Shown piece by piece: positions 1 to 7,426 of a stretch of 38,802 bases of DNA. A model generated the notes under the pieces. The model searched no databases. It had not been told where the DNA came from and saw only the letters and a program-made list of their open reading frames with translations. Position 1 is the first letter of the stretch. Each line of letters begins with the position of its first letter. The stretch spans positions 1-38,802 of the forward strand of contig JAEUQX010000260.1 of assembly GCA_016788625.1 (NCBI GenBank), given 5' to 3'. The DNA comes from Anaerolineae bacterium (GTDB taxonomy: Bacteria; Chloroflexota; Anaerolineae; Aggregatilineales; Phototrophicaceae). A program made the position numbers and the translations under genes.

Positions 1-684
1 CGAGAGCGCGAACGCCAGCATCCCCCCTGCCAACAGCGCGGTAGCAATGTTGGGCAGGATGATGTAGCGAAAAGTCTGGAAGGTCGATGCGCCCAAATCC
101 ATTGATGCTTCGATCTGCGAATGCGCGGTGCGGCGCAGGCGCGCGACGACGTTGTTGTAGACCGTGACGATACAGAATGTCGCATGACCGATGACAATCG
201 TCCAGATAGTGAAATTGACACCCAGCAAACTGATACCTGAGCGCAGCGCGATGCCCGTGACGATGCCCGGCAAGGCGATAGGCAGGATGACCAGCAGGCT
301 GATGGCTTCGCGCCCGAAGAACTTGCTGCGATAGATGGCGGCGGCGAGCAGAGTGCCAAGGATCATAGCGATGACCGTAGCCAGGGAAGCCACCGTGAGG
401 GAAAGACCGAGCGCATTCCAGAAGTCAGGGCGATTAGGTTTATAGGCACAGAGCGGCGGCGCGTCCGCCTGTTCTTCGCAAATCGTCTCCCCGCCGAGCA
501 ACTGACCAAACCACTGCGTCGTCAGGCCGGGGGGTGGAAATGTAAAGCCCGATTCCTCAATGGTGAAGGCGTACAGAATGATGATGACTATCGGAAAGTG
601 CAGGAAAAACAGCGCACATCCGGTAGCCGTTTTTAAACCCCACGAAGCGCGCGGGGCCGCGTTGTCACGAGGATTAGAGCGCAT
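1..684 (-). CDS. PotC/YdcV-like ABC transporter permease (3' end cut off)
   Basis: Inner-membrane permease of a polyamine-type ABC importer; the window edge removes its C-terminus, leaving 228 codons. The start ATG at 684 overlaps the stop of the preceding permease by 11 bp, with a GGGGG stretch 8 nt upstream. A first membrane segment (residues about 23-42) is followed by a periplasmic loop and then the binding-protein-dependent permease domain. The coupling (EAA-type) loop is visible as EASMDLGAS near residue 196. The loop before the permease domain carries two cysteines (ETICEE and PPLCAY), which may form a disulfide. It is the last gene of a five-gene operon with the ATPase, sister permease, aldehyde dehydrogenase and binding protein. 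Family assignment is firm; the substrate (putrescine, spermidine or GABA-like) is inferred from the operon. Confidence 0.9.
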   Translation of the reverse strand, partial: MRSNPRDNAAPRASWGLKTATGCALFFLHFPIVIIILYAFTIEESGFTFPPPGLTTQWFGQLLGGETICEEQADAPPLCAYKPNRPDFWNALGLSLTVASLATVIAMILGTLLAAAIYRSKFFGREAISLLVILPIALPGIVTGIALRSGISLLGVNFTIWTIVIGHATFCIVTVYNNVVARLRRTAHSQIEASMDLGASTFQTFRYIILPNIATALLAGGMLAFALS

Positions 685-1612
685 CGAAGGCCCCCATTCG
701 TTTCGCCACCATCAGATAGACGCCCATGATCAGCATCGGCACAACAGTGAAAGCCGCTGCCAGGGGAATATTGCCGGCTGTACCCTGCTGCGCGAAGACC
801 ACCTGGCCGATGAAGAAGCTGGAGTTGCCGATCACACCGGGAATGATGTAATCGCCCAATGTGAGCGAAAAGGTGAAAATTGACCCCGCGACCACGCCGG
901 GAAAGGCGAGCGGCAGGATAACATGGCGAAAGGTGTAGCCGGGCGGCGCGCCCAGATCGGCGGATGCTTCGACGAGCGATTTGGGCACCCGTTCGAGCGC
1001 GGCATTGATCGGCAGGATCATATACGGCAGCCAAATGTAGACGAAGACCAGGAACGTGCCGATAAGTGAGAATGAGAGTGATGGCCCACCGATACCTTCA
1101 ATACCCAAAACGGCATCCAACAGCCCACCCAACCCCAGGGTATTGACAACCCAACTGATGATGCCCTCCTGCGCGAGAATGATCTTCCAGGTGTAAACGC
1201 GCACCAGGTAGCTCGACCACAGCGGCACCAGCACCGCCAGATAGAGGATAGCTTTGACGCGATACGGAGCATAACGCGCCACGTAGTAGGCCAGCGGGAA
1301 AGCGATCAGCGCACAGGTCACGGTGACGGCGGCGGCCATGATGGTGGTGCGCCAGATGATGTCGAGGTTGGAGGGCAGCAGCAGTTCCTGGTAGGTTTGC
1401 AGCCCGAACTGGCGAATGATTCGCCCGGTGAAACCATCAAGGCGAAAAAAGCTCTGGATGAGCAATGTCGCCAGCGCGCCCAGGTAGAAGATACCGAGCC
1501 AGAGGACAGGCAGCGCCAGAGTCAAGCCAAGCGAGAGGTTAGGACGGGTAAAAAAGAACGTCGAAATGCGCCGCAGCAGCGTAGGCGGGGGCGCAGCAGG
1601 CATGGAAGACAT
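674..1612 (-). CDS. PotB/YdcU-like ABC transporter permease
   Basis: First of two membrane subunits of the polyamine-type importer, 312 aa, with about six predicted membrane segments. The N-terminal segment lies around residues 27-55. The coupling motif EASADLGAPP, followed by FRHVILPLAFPG, marks the cytoplasmic loop that docks on the ATPase. Length and motif order fit the PotB/YdcU family. It starts 8 bp after the ATPase stop and overlaps the next permease by 11 bp, so the subunits are translationally coupled. The sequence supports a permease of the spermidine/putrescine family; the exact solute cannot be read from it. Confidence 0.93.
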   Translation of the reverse strand: MSSMPAAPPPTLLRRISTFFFTRPNLSLGLTLALPVLWLGIFYLGALATLLIQSFFRLDGFTGRIIRQFGLQTYQELLLPSNLDIIWRTTIMAAAVTVTCALIAFPLAYYVARYAPYRVKAILYLAVLVPLWSSYLVRVYTWKIILAQEGIISWVVNTLGLGGLLDAVLGIEGIGGPSLSFSLIGTFLVFVYIWLPYMILPINAALERVPKSLVEASADLGAPPGYTFRHVILPLAFPGVVAGSIFTFSLTLGDYIIPGVIGNSSFFIGQVVFAQQGTAGNIPLAAAFTVVPMLIMGVYLMVAKRMGAFDAL

Positions 1613-1620
1613 AGCGCGCC

Positions 1621-2667
1621 CTACCCTTCTGCCTCGCCGCTGACAGGACGATTGTGACTCTTATCCCAGAGCAGCAGCACGCGGTTTCCCCGCGCAGACA
1701 AGACATCCATAGAGGTCGTTTCAAGGTTCTGCTGCACAACGGTCAGATCGCCACCTGCATCCAACTGCACAAGGTAGCGCGTATGCATCCCCAGGTAGAT
1801 GACATCACGGATACTTCCCGCTGCCGAGCACTGCTGCGCACCAATAGATGTATCCGGCGCAGCCATTCGGATTTTTTCGGGGCGGACTGAGAAGGTCTGC
1901 GCGCTGCCTGTGAGCTGCTGCGCCAATGCCCCACTGATCAAATTCGACGTGCCAACGAACCCCGCGACAAAACCCGTTTGAGGACGCTCATAGACCTCTG
2001 CCGGAGTCCCGACCTGCTCGATGCGACCGTGATTGAAAACCGCCAGGCGATCGCTCATCGTGAGCGCTTCTTCCTGGTCGTGGGTGACAAAAATGAAGGT
2101 GATGCCGATCTTCTGCTGAATCGCTTTGAGTTCGATCTGCATCTGCTGGCGCAATTTGAGGTCAAGCGCACCGAGCGGTTCATCCAGCAGCAGTACACGC
2201 GGATGATTGACCAGTGCACGCGCCAGGGCAACGCGCTGTCGCTGGCCGCCAGATAGCTGGTTGGGTTTGCGATTCTGCATTCCCGGCAGGCGAACCAGGT
2301 CGAGCATTTCGGCCACGCGCTGCTCACGTTCGGCCTTCGGCACATTCTTGATCATCAGCCCGTAAGCAACATTCTGGCCGACGGTCATATGCGGGAAGAG
2401 CGCATAGTCCTGGAACACCGTATTGACATCGCGTTCATAGGGCGGCACTCCTGCAACCTCCTGGCCGTGCAACTGGATGCTGCCAGAAGTGGCCTGTTCA
2501 AAGCCCGCGATCAGGCGTAAACAGGTGGTCTTGCCCGACCCCGAAGGGCCGAGCAAGGAAAAGAACTCACCATCATAGATTTCGAGGTTAAGGCGGTCAA
2601 CAGCCTTGACGTCGCCAAAGTAGCGGCAGACATCAATCAGCTTGACCGCAACGGATTTGGCGGCCAT
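1621..2667 (-). CDS. PotA/YdcT-like ABC transporter ATPase
   Basis: ATP-hydrolysing subunit of the polyamine-type importer, 348 aa. Walker A GPSGSGKTT is at residues 40-48, the Q-loop at VFQDYALF, the signature LSGGQRQ at 138-144, and Walker B with DEP at 162-164, followed by the D-loop GALD. After about residue 240 there is a C-terminal TOBE-like domain, as in PotA and other CUT-type ATPases. Its start codon overlaps the stop of the aldehyde dehydrogenase by 1 bp (TAATG). The nucleotide-binding domain appears complete and active. It could in principle also serve the ATPase-less sugar transporter at 8815-11984, but the gene order ties it to the polyamine permeases. Confidence 0.95.
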   Translation of the reverse strand: MAAKSVAVKLIDVCRYFGDVKAVDRLNLEIYDGEFFSLLGPSGSGKTTCLRLIAGFEQATSGSIQLHGQEVAGVPPYERDVNTVFQDYALFPHMTVGQNVAYGLMIKNVPKAEREQRVAEMLDLVRLPGMQNRKPNQLSGGQRQRVALARALVNHPRVLLLDEPLGALDLKLRQQMQIELKAIQQKIGITFIFVTHDQEEALTMSDRLAVFNHGRIEQVGTPAEVYERPQTGFVAGFVGTSNLISGALAQQLTGSAQTFSVRPEKIRMAAPDTSIGAQQCSAAGSIRDVIYLGMHTRYLVQLDAGGDLTVVQQNLETTSMDVLSARGNRVLLLWDKSHNRPVSGEAEG

Positions 2668-4109
2668 TATGCGTTCTTGACCATGACATGCTTGGTGATG
2701 CGATAGTCGGACACAGCTTCCGCCGAAAGGTCTTTGCCGAAACCAGACTGCTTGAAGCCACCATGCGGCGTCTCTGAAGTGAGCGGGATGTGATCGTTGA
2801 TCCAGACCGTGCCGAACTCCAACTGCGACGAGACGCGCAGCGCACGCCCGATGTCGCGCGTCCAGATCGAAGCGGCCAGGCCGTAGTTCACATCATTAGC
2901 GTAGGCGACGGCTTCTTCTTCACTCTTGAAGGTGCTGATCGTCAGCACGGGGCCGAACACTTCGCTCTGGATGATCTCAGCTTTCTGGTCGGCGTCAACA
3001 ATCACGGTTGGCTCAAAGAAGTAGCCCTTGTCATAAGCAGCAGGGACAGCGCCGCCTGTCAGGATTTTCGCGCCGCTCGACTTGGCACGTTCGACGAAAC
3101 CCTGCACGCGCTCGCGCTGCACGCCGGAGATCAGCGGCCCCATCTGCACACCATCTTCGTAAGGCGTGCCGATCTTGACGGCGCGCATGGCCTCGACGAT
3201 CGCTTCGACGGCATCATTGGCGCGGCTGCCCGCCACATACACGCGCGTAGCCGCCGTGCAGTCCTGCCCGGTATTGACGGTGCTGGTAAACGCCGCCACA
3301 CCCGCGACCGTTTCGGGATCAACATCATCAAAGACGACAAACGGCGCTTTGCCGCCCAGTTCCAGGTGAACGCGCTTGAGCGTGTCCGACGCAGTCTTCA
3401 TGATCTTCTTGCCCGTGTTGGTCGAACCAGTCAGGCTGACGAGGCGCACATCAGGATGTTCGACTAACGCCTGCCCGGTCTCGTTGCCGCCAGTGACGAT
3501 ATTGACGACGCCCGCCGGAATACCCGCTTCGGCAATCAATTCGGACAGCAGCAGTGTGGTCAGGGGCGTGCCAGGCGCGGGCTTGAGAACGATGGTGCAG
3601 CCTGCTGCCAGCGCGGGGCCGATCTTCCAAATGGCCATCATCAGCGGATAGTTCCAGGGCGTGATCTGGCCGACGACGCCAACGGGTTCACGGCGATAAA
3701 TCGAGGTGTAACCCTTCATGAATTCGCCGGACGTATAACCGTGCGTGTCACGGGCGGCTGCGGCAAAGAAGCGCAGATTGTCAACGCTGAATGGCAGATC
3801 GCCACCCAGGCTGACCAACTGATAGGGCTTGCCTGTATTCTCCGATTCAAGGCGAGCAAACTCTTCCTTGCGTGCGTCGAGCAGGTCAGCCAGCTTCCAC
3901 AGCGCCATCGAACGCTCGGCAGGCGTCAGGCGCGACCAGCGTCCATCGTAGAAAGCGCGGTGGGCAGCCTGGACAGCACGGTCAACATCTTCCCGGCTGG
4001 CGTCCACAACTTCAGCAATAATCGCGCCATTAACCGGGTTCTCGACCGACATGCGCTTGCCGCCCTGACTGTCGACCCACTGCCCATCAATCCACAATTT
4101 ATAGTCCAT
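2667..4109 (-). CDS. NAD-dependent aldehyde dehydrogenase, PatD (gamma-aminobutyraldehyde dehydrogenase)-like
   Basis: Oxidises an aldehyde to its acid with NAD(P), 480 aa, standard ALDH length. The catalytic cysteine is in GQDCTAA (C284), the general base is E250 in LELGGKAP, and the oxyanion asparagine is in PWNYP (N153). The C-terminal motif PHGGFKQSGFGKD is typical of betaine-aldehyde/aminobutyraldehyde dehydrogenases. It sits between the binding-protein gene and the ATPase, and E. coli has the same combination in ydcSTUV-patD. The likely role is oxidising the aminoaldehyde made from an imported amine such as putrescine. An AAGGA ribosome site lies 8 nt before the ATG. ALDH family is certain; the substrate is inferred. 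No transaminase that would make the aldehyde lies in the window. Confidence 0.93.
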   Translation of the reverse strand: MDYKLWIDGQWVDSQGGKRMSVENPVNGAIIAEVVDASREDVDRAVQAAHRAFYDGRWSRLTPAERSMALWKLADLLDARKEEFARLESENTGKPYQLVSLGGDLPFSVDNLRFFAAAARDTHGYTSGEFMKGYTSIYRREPVGVVGQITPWNYPLMMAIWKIGPALAAGCTIVLKPAPGTPLTTLLLSELIAEAGIPAGVVNIVTGGNETGQALVEHPDVRLVSLTGSTNTGKKIMKTASDTLKRVHLELGGKAPFVVFDDVDPETVAGVAAFTSTVNTGQDCTAATRVYVAGSRANDAVEAIVEAMRAVKIGTPYEDGVQMGPLISGVQRERVQGFVERAKSSGAKILTGGAVPAAYDKGYFFEPTVIVDADQKAEIIQSEVFGPVLTISTFKSEEEAVAYANDVNYGLAASIWTRDIGRALRVSSQLEFGTVWINDHIPLTSETPHGGFKQSGFGKDLSAEAVSDYRITKHVMVKNA

Positions 4110-4207
4110 ATGAACATGTCCTTAAAAACAGTGTTTACGAAAGGGACGCCACACGGCATCGCGGGCGTCCCAGAGAAATTCAATTCATTCGGATAGGCGA
4201 TAACGCC

Positions 4208-4259
4208 TCACCTGCCCTCCATATTTCGCTGCGCTTATGGAGGGGAGAAGCAAAGGTGA
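4208..4259. repeat. Palindromic element with nested hairpin between binding-protein and ALDH genes
   Basis: The outer arms TCACCT (4208-4213) and AGGTGA (4254-4259) enclose a perfect 9-bp hairpin, CCCTCCATA (4215-4223) with TATGGAGGG (4236-4244), and a 12-nt loop. It lies in the 165-bp gap after the binding-protein stop, inside the operon. There is no U-tract, so it is not a standard terminator. It could stabilise the upstream binding-protein message or reduce read-through. Its CTCACC edge and C-rich/G-rich arms resemble the element at 31730-31767. Confidence 0.7.
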
Positions 4260-4274
4260 CTTGGCACGAGCCGG

Positions 4275-5459
4275 TTAGCGCCCGCCGATCACCGCGATAT
4301 AGCTGGTGACCCATTCGTAGTACGGCACACAGACCGCACCGCGATCATCACCACACTCAGCAGTCGGGGTACGCCAGAAGCGGATCTTCTCGAAATCTTC
4401 GAAGCCGTTGGTGGCGCAGCCTTCGTCAGTCAGCAGTTCGTTGCCCGTGCAAGCCGCCGGAACAGCAGGCACCGAGCCGAACCAGGCCGCCAGGTCACCC
4501 TGAACCTTGGGGCTGAGCGAGTGTTCGAGCCACATGTAGGCGCAGTTCGGATGCGGGGCGTTGACGTGCATCATGGTCGTGTCGGCCCAGCCGGTCGCGC
4601 CTTCAACGGGCACCGTGCTGGCGATGGGCTGACCTTCGGCCTTGAGCAGGTTCACCTGGAAAGGCCACGAACCCGAAGCGACGATGCCTTCGGTCTTGAA
4701 GTCGTTGATCTGGACGAAAGCGTCGTGCCAGTAACGGGCGACGAGGTTGCGCTGCTGCCGGAGCAGATCGAGCGCGGCATTGAACTGATCACGATCCAGC
4801 GAATACGGGTCGGTGATTCCCAGATCAGGGTTGTGGTACATCAGGTACTGCGCGGCATCGGCGATGTGAATCGGGCCATCATAAGCCTGAACACGACCGA
4901 CATTCGACTCGCCGTCGGGCAGCGTCTGTTCTTCAAACACCACGCTCCAGCTCGTCGGGGCTTCCGGGAAGACCTCGGTGTTATACATCAGCACATTGGG
5001 GCCCCACTGGTAGGGCGTGCCGTAGTGCTCAACCGTACCGTCGCCATCCACGTCAACCGTGTGCCAGGGGGCACTCTGCAGGCGCTCGTCAACGGTGCTC
5101 CAGCTTGGGATCAGGTCGGGGTTGATGGCCTGAACACGACCGCCGTAGATCAGGCGCAGGCTGGCATCACCGGAGGCCGTCACGAGGTCGAAGAGACCTT
5201 CGTTCATCAGCGCGACCATTTCGTCGGAGGTGGCAGCGGTCTTGACATTGACAGCACAGCCCGTCTCGGCCTCGAAGCTGGTCACCCAGTCGAAATTGGC
5301 GTCAGTTTCGCCACGTTCGATGTAGCCCGGCCAGGCGACAATATCGACCTGCCCTTCCCCGGGGCCAATCTCAGTCATCATACCATCCTGCGCGACAGTG
5401 ACAGACACCATGCCCAGGAGCAGCACAAACACGATCATCAGAAACGAAAGTTTTTTCAT
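4275..5459 (-). CDS. Polyamine-type ABC transporter substrate-binding protein (PotD/YdcS-like)
   Basis: Secreted solute-binding protein, 394 aa. The signal peptide has a Lys pair, a hydrophobic core at residues about 5-22 and probable cleavage after VTVAQ. There is no lipobox cysteine, unusual for a Gram-positive-type anchored protein. The mature part shows the PotD/F pattern: VDIVAWPGYIERG near the start, a DEMVALMN segment, TPYQWGPN and PTSWSVVF. Four or five C-terminal cysteines may form disulfides. It is the first gene of the transport operon and is separated from the ALDH gene by 165 bp holding a hairpin, which fits the usual excess of binding protein over permease. A GAGG ribosome site lies about 10 nt before the ATG. 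The ligand is inferred to be a polyamine or related amine. Confidence 0.92.
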   Translation of the reverse strand: MKKLSFLMIVFVLLLGMVSVTVAQDGMMTEIGPGEGQVDIVAWPGYIERGETDANFDWVTSFEAETGCAVNVKTAATSDEMVALMNEGLFDLVTASGDASLRLIYGGRVQAINPDLIPSWSTVDERLQSAPWHTVDVDGDGTVEHYGTPYQWGPNVLMYNTEVFPEAPTSWSVVFEEQTLPDGESNVGRVQAYDGPIHIADAAQYLMYHNPDLGITDPYSLDRDQFNAALDLLRQQRNLVARYWHDAFVQINDFKTEGIVASGSWPFQVNLLKAEGQPIASTVPVEGATGWADTTMMHVNAPHPNCAYMWLEHSLSPKVQGDLAAWFGSVPAVPAACTGNELLTDEGCATNGFEDFEKIRFWRTPTAECGDDRGAVCVPYYEWVTSYIAVIGGR

Positions 5460-5483
5460 GGCACCATTTCCTCACAAAATCCA

Positions 5484-5510
5484 TCTTGCAATAGGTTGCA
5501 GCAGGCAAGA
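5484..5510. promoter_or_regulatory. Candidate operator at the transport operon start site
   Basis: Inverted repeat TCTTGC (5484-5489) and GCAAGA (5505-5510) with a 15-bp spacer that also contains two TTGCA direct repeats 10 bp apart. It touches the -10 box and covers the expected +1, where a repressor would act. The regulator is unknown; this rests on position and symmetry only. Confidence 0.35.
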
Positions 5511-5538
5511 TTATAACAAGCGCTTAATTCACTCTCAA
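5510..5538 (-). promoter_or_regulatory. Sigma-70-type promoter of the polyamine-type operon
   Basis: Read on the minus strand: -35 TTGAGA (5538-5533), a 17-bp spacer and -10 TATAAT (5515-5510). The -35 box lies inside the last codons of the epimerase gene. The predicted start of transcription is near 5503, about 45 nt before the binding-protein ATG. Confidence 0.75.
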
Positions 5539-6492
5539 GTGCCCTGCCGCAATAGCGTGCTGGAAAATGCGGATCGTTTCCGCCACACCCTCATCCAGCG
5601 ACGTATACGCCAGATCACCCAGAAGACTCATCAATGTCTTATCTTCCATCTCTTCCGGGAACGGAAGCTGTTTGTCATCAAACGTGATTTGTCCTGCGAT
5701 GCCGGGTACGGCACGCTCGATTGCCGCGACAATGTCGCTCATACGCACAACACTACCGCGCAGATTATATGCTTCAGCGTTCTGCGCGGCAGCGCGGGCC
5801 GCACGGATGAAGATACGCGCGGTATCGTCAGCATACTGGTACATCGACCGACCGCCATATGCGATGTGGTATGGCTCTCCGGACGCAGCTGCGAGCATGG
5901 CTTTGGTCGGAGCAGATGTTAACCCCTGGTCACGGCCAGGACCATAGACGATATAGGGGCGCAGGCCGATGCTGCTGATGCCTTCATCGAGCCAGTAAAT
6001 GCGCGCAGTACCCTCGTTGGCCTGCTTGTAAACGCCGTAATGCGTGCGCGGCTTGAGCGCGGCATCGTGCGCCAGTGCGCCTTCGGGATAATCTTCGCTG
6101 AGGCCATAGACAGCAATGCTGCTGGCGTAGACCACATGGTTGATACCCGCGCGTTTGGCAGCCTCGAAAACGTTAACCGTACCAACAACATTGACGCGCG
6201 CCCCCAGCGCGGGATCGGCCTTGCACATCGGCACCTGAAGACCAGCCAGGTGAATAATGCGCGTCGCGCCGCTGTCTTTCACCGCGCTTTCGACGGCGGC
6301 GAGATCGCTGATGTCACTGCCAATGATAGGCAGCGCGTTCAGTTCGTCGTCGCTCATGATCAGGCGCAGGCGATGCAGGCTGCCGCCAGGGTCGAAGATC
6401 GTCACGGGTACGCCCTCGCGAACAAGGTTACGAACAACCCACGCGCCGATACAGCCCAATGCGCCTGTCACCAAAAAACGTTCATCAGCCAT
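5524..6492 (-). CDS. NAD-dependent epimerase/dehydratase (extended SDR)
   Basis: Extended short-chain dehydrogenase of 322 aa, probably acting on a nucleotide sugar or similar substrate. The N-terminal Rossmann motif is TGALGCIG, the active-site serine is in YASSIAVYG, and YGVYK supplies the YxxxK catalytic pair. RPYIVYGPGRDQG is the usual substrate-loop region. The start is placed at 6492 (MADERF): the reading frame stays open up to 6588, but the extra residues do not match the fold and would lie inside pyrF. AGGGG is well placed upstream of 6492, and this start overlaps the pyrF stop by 8 bp. The transport-operon promoter begins in its last codons. The specific substrate cannot be told. Confidence 0.88.
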   Translation of the reverse strand: MADERFLVTGALGCIGAWVVRNLVREGVPVTIFDPGGSLHRLRLIMSDDELNALPIIGSDISDLAAVESAVKDSGATRIIHLAGLQVPMCKADPALGARVNVVGTVNVFEAAKRAGINHVVYASSIAVYGLSEDYPEGALAHDAALKPRTHYGVYKQANEGTARIYWLDEGISSIGLRPYIVYGPGRDQGLTSAPTKAMLAAASGEPYHIAYGGRSMYQYADDTARIFIRAARAAAQNAEAYNLRGSVVRMSDIVAAIERAVPGIAGQITFDDKQLPFPEEMEDKTLMSLLGDLAYTSLDEGVAETIRIFQHAIAAGHLRVN

Positions 6493-7303
6493 TGTTGTCA
6501 CCCCTGATGCGGTATTGATTGATTTCATCGCGGAGTTTTCGGGCAGCACGCCAAGGTTCTTCCGCGAAGATGATGCTGCGCGAGGCATTAATGATCAGCC
6601 CATTGCGCTGCGTATTGATCCCCGCCTCAACAACCTGCTGAACGCTGCCCGCCTGTGCCCCGACGCCGGGAATAAAGAGCGGCATATCCCCTACGCGCTG
6701 GCGCACGTCGCGCAGTTCGCTGGGTTCAGCCGCCCCCACAACGAGCATACAGTTGCCCCGCGAATTCCACTCCTGTGCCACTCGCTCGGCGATATGCAGC
6801 CAAAGTGGGACACCGTCTACCTGAAGGTCTTGCAGTTCACGCGCGCCAGGATTAGCGGTGCGACAGACAACGATGGAGTACTTATCACCGCGCTGCAAGA
6901 ACGGTTGCAAAGCCTGTTTGCCCAGATAGGGGTGCAGCGTTACCGCGTCAAACCCGAGCCAGTCATAGATTGCTTCGACATACCCCACATTGGTCGAACC
7001 GATATCTGCGCGCTTGGCATCACAAATTGTAACAATGTTGGGATGGCGTTCCTGGAGATAGGAGACCGTCATCTTGAGTTCAGCCATGCCTCGGTCGCCG
7101 CGCGCTTCATATAGCGCGCTGTTCATCTTGTAGGCGCAGACGTAATCGCGCGTTTCATCGATAATGACGCGGTTAAAGGCAAACTGCGGAAACGGGTCAT
7201 CGCGATAATGGCGCGGAATCTGGCGGATGTCGCTGTCGAGGCCGATGCACAACAGCGTATTGGCTTGGCTGACCCGATTTTGATATTTATCTGTGGGGTT
7301 CAT
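6485..7303 (-). CDS. pyrF: Orotidine 5'-phosphate decarboxylase, type 2
   Basis: Last step of UMP synthesis: decarboxylates OMP to UMP in the cytoplasm. At 272 aa it has the longer length typical of the type-2 (actinobacterial/Myxococcus-like) subfamily. The N-terminal LLCIGLDSD supplies a substrate-contact Asp. The catalytic DxKxxD motif is seen as DAKRADIG. Near the C-terminus, FIPGVGAQAG is the phosphate-binding loop. It starts next to the divergent purB-like gene (123 bp apart) and overlaps the epimerase downstream by 8 bp. A pyrimidine and a purine gene thus share an intergenic region, but I saw no convincing PurR- or PyrR-type site there. Confidence 0.93.
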   Translation of the reverse strand: MNPTDKYQNRVSQANTLLCIGLDSDIRQIPRHYRDDPFPQFAFNRVIIDETRDYVCAYKMNSALYEARGDRGMAELKMTVSYLQERHPNIVTICDAKRADIGSTNVGYVEAIYDWLGFDAVTLHPYLGKQALQPFLQRGDKYSIVVCRTANPGARELQDLQVDGVPLWLHIAERVAQEWNSRGNCMLVVGAAEPSELRDVRQRVGDMPLFIPGVGAQAGSVQQVVEAGINTQRNGLIINASRSIIFAEEPWRAARKLRDEINQYRIRGDNNG

Positions 7304-7426
7304 GAGCAGCGATCCCCGTCACGCATGATGAAGTAAGGTGTCTGGTGTAAGATTGTGTCACTGATGATAGCAGAAAAGCGCGCAAGATGCGGCTGTCCGC
7401 CAACAAATGGCGAAGGTTATGAACCC

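Noticed and set aside
4521-5516. 331-codon plus-strand open frame opposite the binding protein
   Set aside because: Antisense shadow; it would begin in the middle of the binding-protein gene and has no ribosome site or domain.
6493-6588. N-terminal extension of the epimerase
   Set aside because: It would lie within pyrF and precede the Rossmann motif by 40 residues with no match to the fold; 6492 has a better ribosome site.
7304-7426. PurR/PyrR-type control site between pyrF and purB
   Set aside because: I searched both strands by eye and found no convincing box or attenuator; only weak -10-like TATCAT was seen.
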